Assembly: GCA_963732375.1 (NCBI GenBank) | Contig: CAVSZE010000014.1 | Coordinates: 62,001 to 126,000 of the forward strand | Direction of reading: 5' to 3' | Source of the DNA: RPQJ01 sp963732375 | Lineage (GTDB): Bacteria; Pseudomonadota; Gammaproteobacteria; Steroidobacterales; Steroidobacteraceae | DNA: 64,000 nucleotides | Shown here: positions 29,478-38,210 of the stretch, piece after piece | Numbering within the stretch: position 1 is the first letter of the stretch | Layout: each line of letters begins with the position of its first letter | Position numbers and translations under genes: made by a program | Notes under the pieces: generated by a model | Seen by the model: only the letters and a program-made list of their open reading frames with translations | What the model was told of the DNA's origin: nothing | Database searches by the model: none

Positions 29478-29682
29478 CACCTGTAGGTGATCCTGCGCTT
29501 AATGGCGCGGGAGTACGGGAAGCCGGTCAGATTCCGGCGCTGCCCCCGCAACGGTAGTCGAGTAGAGCCCGCATCGGCCGGTCGAAAAGTCCGGCGCCCA
29601 CTGCGCAATGCGCGGGAAGGGGATGCAGGTGGGACCCTCGAGGTCCACTCGAAAGCCCGGAGACCGGCCTGCCGGACGAGTC
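29478..29682 (+). promoter_or_regulatory. Cobalamin (B12) riboswitch
   Basis: Core elements in order: GTAGGTGATCC near 29483, GGGAAGCCGGTCAGATTCCG (from 29517) with CTGCCCCCGCAACGGTA, and the B12 box AAGCCCGGAGACCGGCCTGC (from 29653). It is on the plus strand, about 100 bases before btuB. In the presence of adenosylcobalamin such switches lower expression of the downstream B12 uptake genes. Confidence 0.93.
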
Positions 29683-29696
29683 CAGCTTCGCGGAGG

Positions 29697-29723
29697 GCGA
29701 ACGGCCGGGATTGCGCCGTTCGC
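29697..29723 (+). promoter_or_regulatory. Hairpin in the expression platform of the B12 riboswitch
   Basis: GCGAACGGC and GCCGTTCGC form 9-bp arms around a 9-base loop, 15 bases after the riboswitch. No T run follows, so a translational or Rho-linked mechanism is more likely than intrinsic termination. Confidence 0.5.
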
Positions 29724-29789
29724 GCCCCCGACCATCACCCCCACGATGCTGGCCAGCAGTTGTCCCTGCGGGCGTGCATGGGGATTCGG

Positions 29790-31721
29790 ATGATGCGTCG
29801 ATTTCTCTTTTCGCTGTGCGTTCCAGCAATGCTGGCATGCGGCGCCCTTGCCGCTCCATTGGCGTTTGCCGCCGGAGCCTCTGGCGAACAACTGGCCAAC
29901 GAAGAACTGGTCGTCACGGCCACGCGGATACCGATGCCGGAGAGCGAAGTGCTCGCGTCCGCGATCCTGATCGACCGTGACGCAATTGAACTGAGCGGTG
30001 CGAGCGACCCGGGTGACATCCTCAGGTTTCACGCCGGCCTCGATCTCGGGCGCAACGGCGGTCCGGGACAGACCACCGCGGTCTTCATCCGCGGCGCCAA
30101 CAGCAACCAGACGCTGGTGATGGTGGACGGCGTGCGCATCAACCCCGGGACGATCGGGCTGGCCGCGCTGCAGAGCATCAACCCATCGTCGATCGAACGC
30201 ATCGAGGTCGTGAAAGGCCCGCGATCGGCACTCTGGGGCACGGACGCGATCGGCGGCGTGATCAACGTCATCACACGCCGCGAGGCGAGCGACCGGTGGA
30301 CGGCCGAAGCCGGTTATGGCGCGTACGACACCCAACAGGCCAGCCTCAACGGCGGCATGTCGCTTGGGCCCGCGCAACTCGGCCTCGGCGTGGCCTGGAT
30401 CGACAGCCAGGGATTCCCGACACGCAGCGACGACAACGTCGATCGCGGTTTCCACAACCTGAGCGGCAACGCGACGCTGCGCGGCGAAGTGGGTCCCGCG
30501 GACGTGGCGCTGAGCTACTGGCGCGCCGCCGGCACCACAGACTACTCGGACTACTTCCTCGCGCCCGTCGACCAGGATTTTGCCAACTCGACCGTCGCAC
30601 TTCGGGTCGGCGTTCCACTGCGCGACACGCTGTCCGCGAATTTCACCGCGAGCCACTTCGACGACAGCATCGACCAGAACCAGTCCACCGACTACCTGCG
30701 CACGCGTCGCGACACCATCGACGCACAGATCGACTGGCGCGTCTCGTCGCAGACCTTGAGCACCGGCGCAATGGTGAGCCAGGAACGCGCGAGCAGCCGC
30801 TCCTACGGGGACCAGTTCAAGTCGGACACGAATGCCGTGAACCTATACGTGCAGGACCAGCTGGCGGTCGGTCCCCACCGGGCGCTGGCAGCAGTCGGCT
30901 ACACGGATCACGAGACCGCAGGCGATGCCTGGACCTGGAACCTCGAATACGGCTACATGCTTGCCGATGCCACGCTGCTGTACGGGCTCGGCGGCACCGG
31001 GTACCGGGTGCCGGACGCGACCGACCGATACGGCTACGGCGGCAATCCGGACCTCGTCCCGGAAAGATCCTTCAACCTCGAAGCAGGCATGCGCCACCGA
31101 TTCAGCGGCACGCAGGCGGTGTCGCTCGCGTGGTTCCGCAACGAGATCGACAACCTGGTCGTGTGGGCGGCCGATCCCACCGACCCATACGCCGGTCAAC
31201 TCGAGAACGTGGACCTGGCGCGCATCGAAGGCGTCGAGGCTGCATGGGAGTACGCCGCGGGCCCATGGCAGGCACGGGTCGAGGGGATACACCAGGATCC
31301 CCGTAACCTGACCACCGGCGAGCGATTGCTGCGCCGGGCCGAGAACAGCCTGACCATCAACGCCTCGCGAAGCTTCGGTCGGGTGGATCTCGGCGTGGAC
31401 CTGCTCGCGACCGGCGAGCGCAAGGACTTTGGCTACCCCGAGCCCGTGACGCTCTCGGGCTACGCGCTGCTCAACCTGACGGCACGCTGGCACGCGACCC
31501 CTGCGCTGACGGTTTCGGCACGGCTCGAGAACGCGCTGAACGAGCAATACGAACTCGCCGACAACTACAACACGCCGGACCGCGGCCTGTACGTGACCGT
31601 CGGTTACTCGATGGGCGCCGGCAGCCAGGTTGCAAGCGTCGCGCAACAGCGGAGCGGGGACATTGCCGGGTCGCGCAGCGCATACTCGGCGCCAGGCAGC
31701 GCGATGCGGACGAGACTCTGA
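29790..31721 (+). CDS. btuB: TonB-dependent vitamin B12 receptor
   Basis: About 643 residues from the ATG at 29790, with GGGG six bases before it; ATG 29778 is also in frame. A signal peptide precedes the TonB box ELVVTATRI. The plug has the ASDPGDILRFHAGLDLGRNGGPGQTTAVFIRGANSNQTLVMVDGVRIN type sequence, followed by a 22-strand barrel ending in YVTVGYSM with an unusual extra 40-residue tail (GAGSQVASVAQQRSGDIAGS...). Most BtuB proteins end at the barrel's aromatic residue, so the tail is odd. Preceded by a cobalamin riboswitch. The stop overlaps the adenosyltransferase start (TGATG). Confidence 0.92.
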   Translation: MMRRFLFSLCVPAMLACGALAAPLAFAAGASGEQLANEELVVTATRIPMPESEVLASAILIDRDAIELSGASDPGDILRFHAGLDLGRNGGPGQTTAVFIRGANSNQTLVMVDGVRINPGTIGLAALQSINPSSIERIEVVKGPRSALWGTDAIGGVINVITRREASDRWTAEAGYGAYDTQQASLNGGMSLGPAQLGLGVAWIDSQGFPTRSDDNVDRGFHNLSGNATLRGEVGPADVALSYWRAAGTTDYSDYFLAPVDQDFANSTVALRVGVPLRDTLSANFTASHFDDSIDQNQSTDYLRTRRDTIDAQIDWRVSSQTLSTGAMVSQERASSRSYGDQFKSDTNAVNLYVQDQLAVGPHRALAAVGYTDHETAGDAWTWNLEYGYMLADATLLYGLGGTGYRVPDATDRYGYGGNPDLVPERSFNLEAGMRHRFSGTQAVSLAWFRNEIDNLVVWAADPTDPYAGQLENVDLARIEGVEAAWEYAAGPWQARVEGIHQDPRNLTTGERLLRRAENSLTINASRSFGRVDLGVDLLATGERKDFGYPEPVTLSGYALLNLTARWHATPALTVSARLENALNEQYELADNYNTPDRGLYVTVGYSMGAGSQVASVAQQRSGDIAGSRSAYSAPGSAMRTRL

Positions 31722-32281
31722 TGGGACATCGGCTTAGCAGGATCTACACCCGCACCGGAGACGACGGCAGCACGGGGCTCGGCGACGGCCTGCGCGTGCC
31801 GAAGGAACACCTGCGCGTCGAGGCGTATGGAACGGTGGACGAGGCGAACAGCGTGGTCGGCATGGTGCTGGCCGTGGACGGGCTGCCGGTCGAGGTTACC
31901 GACTGCCTGACCGCCGTGCAGCACGAGCTGTTCGAGCTCGGCGGCGAACTCTGCATGCCGGGCCACCGCGCGATCACCGACACCGACGTCGTGCGGCTCG
32001 AGCAGGTGTTGGACCGGTTCAACGAGACACTGCCGCCGCTCAAGGAATTCATCCTGCCGGGTGGTGGGCCCGCGGCAGCCGCGTGCCATCTCGCGCGGAC
32101 CGTGACCCGACGCGCGGAGCGCCGCGTCTGGGCGCTGTCGCGGGTCGAGCCCGTCGCGCCCGAAGTCACCCGCTACCTGAATCGCCTGTCCGACCTGCTG
32201 TTCGTGGTCGCGCGCGTGCTCGCGCGGCACGAGTCCGGCAGCGAAGTGCTCTGGAACAAGCGCCAGCGAATCCTGGGCTAA
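31721..32281 (+). CDS. Cob(I)alamin adenosyltransferase, PduO type
   Basis: 186 residues. Characteristic start RIYTRTGDDGSTGLGDG (ATP site), VEAYGTVDEANSVVGM, and the late TRTVTRRAERRVW...YLNRLSDLLFVVARVL. It converts imported cob(I)alamin to adenosylcobalamin. Its start overlaps the btuB stop, so uptake and activation are made together under the riboswitch. Convergent with btuF, stops sharing CTAA. Confidence 0.95.
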   Translation: MGHRLSRIYTRTGDDGSTGLGDGLRVPKEHLRVEAYGTVDEANSVVGMVLAVDGLPVEVTDCLTAVQHELFELGGELCMPGHRAITDTDVVRLEQVLDRFNETLPPLKEFILPGGGPAAAACHLARTVTRRAERRVWALSRVEPVAPEVTRYLNRLSDLLFVVARVLARHESGSEVLWNKRQRILG

Positions 32282-33111
32282 CGCCCTGCCCGCCTTTTCC
32301 TCGCGTCATCGAGCGCAGCACAAACCTCGCTCGCCCCGTCCGCCAGTCGCGGCGTTGCGCGGGTGAGCGTGTCGGACGACAGCGAATAAATCGTCCTGTC
32401 GCGCACGGCCGCAATCCGGGTCCAGCGGCGCCACAACGCCAGCGGATCTGCGATCGTGTCATCCGTGCTGAGGATCACCTGCGGATCACGCGCGAGCACT
32501 GCCTCGAGCGATACCGGCGGCGCGAGCTGCGGCAGGTCCGCGAACACGTTGCGCCCTCCGCACAGTTCGACGATTTCACTGATGACATGCCTGCCGTTGA
32601 CGGTGAACAGCGGCTCGTCGTCGATCTCGATGAAAACACTGATCGCCGACGCCCCGGCGTGGTCGGCCCGCAGCCGCCGGACCCGCGCTTCGAACGCGGT
32701 GGCCGATGCATCTGCGATGGCCGAAGTGCCGGCAATCTTCCCTATCGTCCGCAGCGCGGTCGCTACGTCGGCGAGCCGATAGGTCGGAATCGAAACCACA
32801 CGCAGGCCAAGTGACTCGAGCCGCACGACGGTGTCGACCGGCGTGCCTGACGGCCAGGCAAGCACCAGGTCCGGCTTGAGCGCCAGCACGCGCTCGGGAT
32901 CGACGCGCCATGCGTCGCCGACCCGGGGCAAGGCTCGCGCTGCATCGGGATAGTCGCTGTACTCGACCGTGCCCACCAGCGCCCCCCCGGCACCGGCCGC
33001 GTAGGCGAGCTCGGTCAGGTTCGGCGCGAGACTTACGATTCGCAGTTGCGTCCCGGGCCAGGCGACGGTCGCGATCGACGCGAGCACCAACGCGACCAAC
33101 CACGACCTCAC
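32278..33111 (-). CDS. btuF: Periplasmic cobalamin-binding protein BtuF-like
   Basis: About 277 residues from a GTG at 33111 that overlaps the ampE stop (GTGA). Signal peptide SWLVALVLASIATVAWPG, then the class III binding-protein pattern RIVSLAPNLTELAYAAGAG, VGTVEYSDYPDAARALPRVGD and RVLALKPDLVLAWPSGTP, typical of BtuF. It carries B12 from BtuB to the BtuCD importer. The opposite strand from btuB, so not under the riboswitch; instead it is coupled to ampDE. Confidence 0.87.
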   Translation of the reverse strand: MRSWLVALVLASIATVAWPGTQLRIVSLAPNLTELAYAAGAGGALVGTVEYSDYPDAARALPRVGDAWRVDPERVLALKPDLVLAWPSGTPVDTVVRLESLGLRVVSIPTYRLADVATALRTIGKIAGTSAIADASATAFEARVRRLRADHAGASAISVFIEIDDEPLFTVNGRHVISEIVELCGGRNVFADLPQLAPPVSLEAVLARDPQVILSTDDTIADPLALWRRWTRIAAVRDRTIYSLSSDTLTRATPRLADGASEVCAALDDARKRRAGR

Positions 33112-34013
33112 GTGGCTTGACCCACCAGCACCAGGACCGCGACGACGGCAAGCCAGATCCAGACCGCGCGCGAGACTATGCGCCATGCGCCCGCTGCGGC
33201 CGCCCTGTCGAGTTCGCCGGGCGCAACAGAAGAAAGGCCGGGCTGCAGTGCGCCCTTGCCCACGCGGGCCAGCAAGTCCTCCGAGCGGTCCAGGATACCC
33301 GTGCCCACGCTGTCCACCGTGGCGCGCCAGTTACCCAGCGCATCCTCGAAGCTGCCGGCAAGCGCATAGGTAACGGCGGCAAGACGCGCCGGGATCCACG
33401 CCATCAGGCCCTGGATAAACGCCAGCGCCCAGCCGAAACTGCCGTGCTCGATTGGCGCGCCGCGCCGCACGGCCTCGAACGCGGCCCGACGCCGCATCAG
33501 GTCGCTTACGCGGAATAGCCAGGCGCCGGCCGGTCCGAGCACGACGAACCAGAACACAACACCGAAGATACGGTTGTTCGCCTGCACGAAGATCGCCTCT
33601 TCCAGCGCATCACGCAGGCCCGTGCCGCGTCCCGCCGCGTCCGCTTCGAGCAGTTCTGTCGCACGCCGCGCGGCCTCGTCGCGTTCACCGCGATCGAGCG
33701 CGTCCAGGTAGTCTTCCACCTCGACGCGCAGGTCCCTGGGCCCGAAGGACAGCAGCAGCACCAGCACTGCAAACGCCAGTTGCAGCAGCCCGAGCAGGTG
33801 CGAACCGAGCAGCACGTAGACGTAACCGACCGGGATCGCGGGCAGCATCACCAGAAGCGCTGCCACCCCGACCAGCAGCCAGCCGCGCCGCCCAGTGAGC
33901 CACCGCTCGGCCCAGTCGCAGTAGCGGTCGAGCCAGCGCGGCTCCCGGAGGTGCAGCGCGGTCGTGAGCCCGTACTCGATCAGGTGCGCCAGTATCAGCG
34001 CGATCAGGCTCAT
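33108..34013 (-). CDS. ampE: AmpE-like membrane protein
   Basis: 301 residues with four to five hydrophobic segments (about 1-20, 45-65, 70-90, 155-175, 280-298). It has the family pattern LLSFGPRDLRVEVEDYLDAL, EEAIFVQANNRIFGVVFWFVVLGPAGAWLFRVSDLM. AmpE is linked to AmpD in beta-lactamase induction and wall recycling, though its action is unclear. Its ATG overlaps the ampD stop. Confidence 0.88.
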   Translation of the reverse strand: MSLIALILAHLIEYGLTTALHLREPRWLDRYCDWAERWLTGRRGWLLVGVAALLVMLPAIPVGYVYVLLGSHLLGLLQLAFAVLVLLLSFGPRDLRVEVEDYLDALDRGERDEAARRATELLEADAAGRGTGLRDALEEAIFVQANNRIFGVVFWFVVLGPAGAWLFRVSDLMRRRAAFEAVRRGAPIEHGSFGWALAFIQGLMAWIPARLAAVTYALAGSFEDALGNWRATVDSVGTGILDRSEDLLARVGKGALQPGLSSVAPGELDRAAAAGAWRIVSRAVWIWLAVVAVLVLVGQAT

Positions 34014-34618
34014 GCGGCCACCTCAAGCTCGTATCGCGCAAGCGCGCGGAGCAGCGGCCAGTCGAATGCGATCCCGGGATCCGATTTCCGGCCCGGCGCG
34101 ACGTCACTGTGACCGACCATTCGGTCGACGGAAAGTGTCGAATACGCCCGGCACAACGCCGCCACCAGGCGCGCCAGTGTCGCGTACTGCGCCTGCTCGT
34201 AGGCGCGCGTGTCGGTCCCCTCCAGCTCAATGCCGACCGAAAAATCGTTGCAGTGCTCGCGTCCGCGCCAGCTCGACACGCCGGCGTGCCAGGCGCGCCT
34301 GTGGAATGGAACATACTGGACGATCTCCCCGTCCCGCCGCACCAGTGCATGCGCCGACACCCTGAGCGGTGCTACCTGTGCAAAATAAGGGTGGGCATCC
34401 GGCGGCAGGCTGTTGGTGAACAGCGCGTCGATCCACGGCCCGCCGAATTCACCCGGCGGCAGGCTGATGCCGTGCACGACGATCAACTCGGGCACGACGC
34501 CCGCCGGACGATCGTCGCAGTTCGGCGAGGGCAACGACCGTGCGGCGTCCAGCCATCCGGTCCGGACATCGAGGCCGGGTCCGGGCCGCTCGGCAGGCCT
34601 CGCCTCTGTGTGTCGCAT
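34010..34618 (-). CDS. ampD: N-acetyl-anhydromuramyl-L-alanine amidase
   Basis: About 202 residues from the ATG at 34618. Amidase_2 fold with zinc ligands in LIVVHGISLPPGEFGG, AWHAGVSSWRGREHCNDFSVGIELEG and VGHSDVAPGRKSDPG. It cleaves anhydro-muropeptides in the cytosol during peptidoglycan recycling. Loss of AmpD in relatives induces ampC, but no ampC or ampR is in this window. First gene of ampD-ampE-btuF. Confidence 0.94.
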   Translation of the reverse strand: MRHTEARPAERPGPGLDVRTGWLDAARSLPSPNCDDRPAGVVPELIVVHGISLPPGEFGGPWIDALFTNSLPPDAHPYFAQVAPLRVSAHALVRRDGEIVQYVPFHRRAWHAGVSSWRGREHCNDFSVGIELEGTDTRAYEQAQYATLARLVAALCRAYSTLSVDRMVGHSDVAPGRKSDPGIAFDWPLLRALARYELEVAA

Positions 34619-34702
34619 GCCGCAATGATGCACGGGCGCTGCGGCGCCCGCCACCGCACGAAGCCGACTAGAATGAGGCCAATCGCCACACCCGGAAGCC
34701 GG

Positions 34703-36055
34703 ATGAACAACTCGAGCGACCTGGCCCAGCGCGACCTCCGCGTCGTCTGGCACCCGTGCACCCAGATGAAGGACCACGAGTGGCTGCCGATGATCCCGAT
34801 CGCGCGCGGCGAGGGCGTCTGGCTGCACGGCTATGACGGCCGGCGCTACCTCGACGCCGTGAGTTCGTGGTGGGTCAACCTGTTCGGCCACGCGAATCCG
34901 CGTATCAGTTCGGCGGTGGCGACCCAGCTTGGCCGCCTGGAACACGTGATGCTGGGCGGCTTCACCCACGAGCCCGCAGTGCTGCTTGCCGAACGGCTGG
35001 TCGCGATCGCCCCGCCGGGCCTGAGCCGCTGCTTCTTCGCCGACAACGGCTCGAGTGCGATCGAAGTGGCGCTCAAGATGAGCTTCCATTACTGGCGCAA
35101 CGTCGGCCGCACGGGGAAGCGGCGGTTCATCACCCTCGCGAACAGCTACCACGGCGAGACGCTCGGCGCGCTCGCAGTCGGCCACGTCGAGCTTTACCGC
35201 GAGATCTACCAGCCCCTGCTGATGGACGTGATCACGGTGACCTCGCCGGATGCCTACGGCCGGGAACCGGGCGAAAGCGAAGCCGATCACGCCAGGCGCG
35301 TGTTCGCATCCATGGAAGACACGCTGGCCCGGCACGCGGACGAGGTATGCGCGGTGATCGTCGAGCCGCTGGTGCAGTGCGCGGGTGGCATGCGCATGTA
35401 CGACCCCGTATACCTCAAGCTGCTGCGCGAGGCCTGCGACCGGCACGGTGTGCACCTGATCGCCGACGAGATCGCTGTGGGCTTCGGCCGCACCGGCACC
35501 ATGTTTGCCTGCGAGCAAGCCGGTATCTCGCCCGATTTCATGTGCCTGTCGAAGGGTCTCACCGGAGGCTACCTGCCGCTCTCGGTGGTGCTGGCCGGTG
35601 AGCGCGTCTATGACGCGTTCTATGACGAGTACTCTCACCTGCGTGCATTCCTGCACTCCCACAGCTACACGGGAAACCCGCTTGCCTGTGCCGCGGCGCT
35701 GGCGACACTCGCGATATTCGACGAGGACCGCGTGATCGAGCGTAATCGAGCGTTAGCCAGGCACCTGGGAGAGCGCTGCGCAGCGCTCGCTGAACTGCCG
35801 CACGTCGCCGAAGTGCGGCAGCGCGGCATGATCGTCGCGGTCGAACTGGCCCGCGGCGGCAACCGCAACGCACCATTCGACTGGCAGGAACGCCGGGGCC
35901 TGCGCGTCTATCGCCACGCGCTCGAGCACGAGGCCCTGCTGCGGCCGATCGGCAACGTGGTCTACTTCATGCCACCGTACGTGATCGAGCCCGACCAGAT
36001 CGACGCTCTGGTCGAAACCGCGCGCGCCGGAATACAGGCCGCGACGTGCGACTGA
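34703..36055 (+). CDS. bioA: Adenosylmethionine-8-amino-7-oxononanoate aminotransferase
   Basis: About 450 residues from the ATG at 34703. A class III aminotransferase with WHPCTQMKDHEWLPMIPI at the start (typical of BioA), SSWWVNLFGHANPRI, PLP segment NGSSAIEVALKM, LIADEIAVGFGRTG and the catalytic lysine in LSKGLTGGYLPLS. It makes 7,8-diaminononanoate in biotin synthesis. No other bio genes nearby. The stop overlaps the rsmE start by 10 bp. Confidence 0.95.
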   Translation: MNNSSDLAQRDLRVVWHPCTQMKDHEWLPMIPIARGEGVWLHGYDGRRYLDAVSSWWVNLFGHANPRISSAVATQLGRLEHVMLGGFTHEPAVLLAERLVAIAPPGLSRCFFADNGSSAIEVALKMSFHYWRNVGRTGKRRFITLANSYHGETLGALAVGHVELYREIYQPLLMDVITVTSPDAYGREPGESEADHARRVFASMEDTLARHADEVCAVIVEPLVQCAGGMRMYDPVYLKLLREACDRHGVHLIADEIAVGFGRTGTMFACEQAGISPDFMCLSKGLTGGYLPLSVVLAGERVYDAFYDEYSHLRAFLHSHSYTGNPLACAAALATLAIFDEDRVIERNRALARHLGERCAALAELPHVAEVRQRGMIVAVELARGGNRNAPFDWQERRGLRVYRHALEHEALLRPIGNVVYFMPPYVIEPDQIDALVETARAGIQAATCD

Positions 36056-36780
36056 GCCGCGTTTACTGCGAGACGGCACTCGCGCCAGGCGCCGAGGTCG
36101 CGTTGCCCGCCTCGGCAGCGAACCATGTCGCGCGTGTGCTGCGATTGCGCGCCGGCGCCCCGGTCGTCGCCTTCGACGGCAGCGGTCGCGACTACCACTG
36201 CGAGGTGGTCGCGATCGAAGGCAGCCGGGTGCGCGTGAGGGTCGGCGAGGCCGCCGAGGTTCGGCGCGAGTCACCGCTCGCGGTGACGCTGGTGCAGGCG
36301 GTTTCGCGCGGCGAGAAGATGGACCTCACGCTGCAGAAGGCGACCGAGCTGGGCGTCCACGCCATCGTACCGGTGTTCTCCGCGCGCAGCGTCGTGCGGC
36401 TCGACGAGCGCCAGGCTGTGGCCAAGGTCAGGCACTGGCAGGCAGTCGTCGTGAGCGCCTGCGAGCAGAGCGGGCGCAGCGTGTTGCCGCGGGTCCATGC
36501 CCCGCTGAACCTCGATCGATACCTGGCGGATTCCCCGCGCGACGGCCTGCGGCTGGTGCCGAGTCCCGGCGCAGACGAAGCGCTGGCGATGCTCGGCGAA
36601 ACGCCAAGCCAGGTGGAACTGCTGATCGGGCCGGAAGGCGGATTCGAGGATGGCGAACTGCAGGACGCGGAACGCGCGGGCTTCAGGCCCGTGCGGCTGG
36701 GCCCGCGGGTGCTGCGCACCGAGACGGCGGGCATCGTTGCGCTCGCGGTGCTGCAGTCGATGTGGGGGGACCTGCGCTAG
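36046..36780 (+). CDS. rsmE: 16S rRNA m3U1498 methyltransferase
   Basis: 244 residues from a GTG inside the end of bioA. SPOUT fold with ANHVARVLRLRAGAPV at the N-terminus, VSRGEKMDLTLQKATELGVHAIVPVFSARSVV in the middle and the knot IGPEGGFEDGELQDAERAGFRPVRLGPRVLRTETA. It methylates U1498 in the decoding site of 16S rRNA. Confidence 0.95.
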   Translation: MRLSRVYCETALAPGAEVALPASAANHVARVLRLRAGAPVVAFDGSGRDYHCEVVAIEGSRVRVRVGEAAEVRRESPLAVTLVQAVSRGEKMDLTLQKATELGVHAIVPVFSARSVVRLDERQAVAKVRHWQAVVVSACEQSGRSVLPRVHAPLNLDRYLADSPRDGLRLVPSPGADEALAMLGETPSQVELLIGPEGGFEDGELQDAERAGFRPVRLGPRVLRTETAGIVALAVLQSMWGDLR

Positions 36781-36830
36781 CCGCAGACCAGCGATAATCC
36801 GGGCTGCAACGGCCCTGCCCTGCAGCACCT

Positions 36831-37838
36831 CTATGCGTCGGCCACCTTCAGGACCAGCTTGCCGGTATTCTCGCCATTGAACAGCTTCAGCAGCGTGTCC
36901 GGGAATGTTTCGAGCCCCTCGACGACGTCTTCCCGGGTCTTGAGCTCGCCTGTCGCCATCCAGCCGGCCATCTCCTTGGCGGCTTCCGCATAGCGGCTCG
37001 TATAGTCGAACACCACCATACCCGTCATCGAAGAGCGAGTGACGAGCAGCATCATGTAGTTGCTCGGGCCCTTCATCTTCGCCTCGTTGTACTGCGAGAT
37101 GGCGCCGCAGATCACGATGCGGGCGTGCATGGCGAGCCGCGTCAGGACGGCCTCGAGGATTTCGCCGCCGACGTTGTCGAAGTACACGTCGACGCCTTTC
37201 GGGCAGTGTTCCTTCAGCGCCGCCTGCACGTCCTGGTGCTTGTAGTCGATGGCGGCGTCGAAGCCGATCGAGCGCAGGTAGTCGCACTTGTCCTGGCCGC
37301 CGGCTATGCCAACCACGCGGCAGCCCTTGATTTTCGCAATCTGGCCGACGACCTGCCCCACCGCGCCGGCGGCGCCCGAGACGACCACGGTTTCGCCCGC
37401 CTTCGGCTTACCGACGTCCAGCAGGCCGAAGTACGCGGTCATGCCCGGCATGCCGAGCGTGCCGAGGTAAACGGGCAGCGGCGCCAGTCGGGGATCCACC
37501 TTGGTCAGCTGTTTACCGCTCGCGACAGCGTATTCCTGCACGCCGAGGGCGCCGATGACATGGTCGCCGACGGCGAACTTCGGGTCATTGGACGCAATGA
37601 CGCGCCCCGCGGCGCCTGCGCGCATGACGTCACCGATTCCGACGGGCGGAATGTAGGACTTGCCTTCGTTCATCCAGCCACGCATCGCCGGGTCGAGGGA
37701 AATGTAGAGGATCTTGACCAGCACTTCGCCATCGCCCGGCTGCGCGACCGGGGATTGCGTGTAATCGAAGTCGCTGCGCTGGACCATGCCGACCGGGCGC
37801 CTGGCAAGTTTGAACTGGTGATTGGTGGGTGTGGTCAT
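36831..37838 (-). CDS. NADP-dependent MDR oxidoreductase (CurA/alkenal reductase-like)
   Basis: 335 residues from the ATG at 37838 with CTGGAGA upstream. Medium-chain dehydrogenase without the catalytic zinc cysteines: YISLDPAMRGWMNEGKSY, TLGMPGMTAYFGLLDVGKPKAGETVVVSGAAGAVGQVVGQIAK and VDVYFDNVGGEILEAVL. The PTG/CurA type reduces double bonds of enals and enones with NADPH. Divergent from the cytochrome-porin operon. Confidence 0.9.
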   Translation of the reverse strand: MTTPTNHQFKLARRPVGMVQRSDFDYTQSPVAQPGDGEVLVKILYISLDPAMRGWMNEGKSYIPPVGIGDVMRAGAAGRVIASNDPKFAVGDHVIGALGVQEYAVASGKQLTKVDPRLAPLPVYLGTLGMPGMTAYFGLLDVGKPKAGETVVVSGAAGAVGQVVGQIAKIKGCRVVGIAGGQDKCDYLRSIGFDAAIDYKHQDVQAALKEHCPKGVDVYFDNVGGEILEAVLTRLAMHARIVICGAISQYNEAKMKGPSNYMMLLVTRSSMTGMVVFDYTSRYAEAAKEMAGWMATGELKTREDVVEGLETFPDTLLKLFNGENTGKLVLKVADA

Positions 37839-38210
37839 GGCTGCGTCTCCAGGAATGCGATCGACGCCCAGTGCGTCTCGGAACTCGATTGCTGACGATA
37901 CGCTACACCGGTGCCTGTTGTTAATGGTTCGAGCGGTGAACGCCCAGTGCCTTGAATGTGTCGCGCATACCACCGTGCACTGGTCGGCATGGCTGTCGGC
38001 ACCGCGCCGCATGGTGAGTCGAGACGCTGGCCCGGGGCCGCGGGTAACACTAGCGGCCCCGGCACTTTGTGCGCTGATGTACTGAATCTGATTTCGAAAG
38101 CGCACAATGAACCGCTCCCGCGATCGGCCATGGGCGCTGCAGGGCATCGCCACTCGGCCGGCTGATCTACCGGGGAAGGACCGAGGCGATCCTCAGCACG
38201 AGGCAGATCA
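37839..38210. other. 372-bp divergent intergenic region
   Basis: No gene is supported. It lies between the MDR oxidoreductase (minus) and the cytochrome-porin operon (plus), and so must hold both promoters, though I see no strong -35/-10 pair. The most striking element is the inverted repeat at 38032-38062. A GAGGCA ribosome site lies before the ATG at 38211. Confidence 0.6.
38032..38062 (+). repeat. Inverted repeat upstream of the cytochrome-porin operon
   Basis: CCGGGGCCGC and GCGGCCCCGG, 10-bp perfect arms around an 11-base centre, about 150 bases before the cytochrome-porin start. No T run follows. It may be a regulator site or the end of an upstream transcript. Confidence 0.5.
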
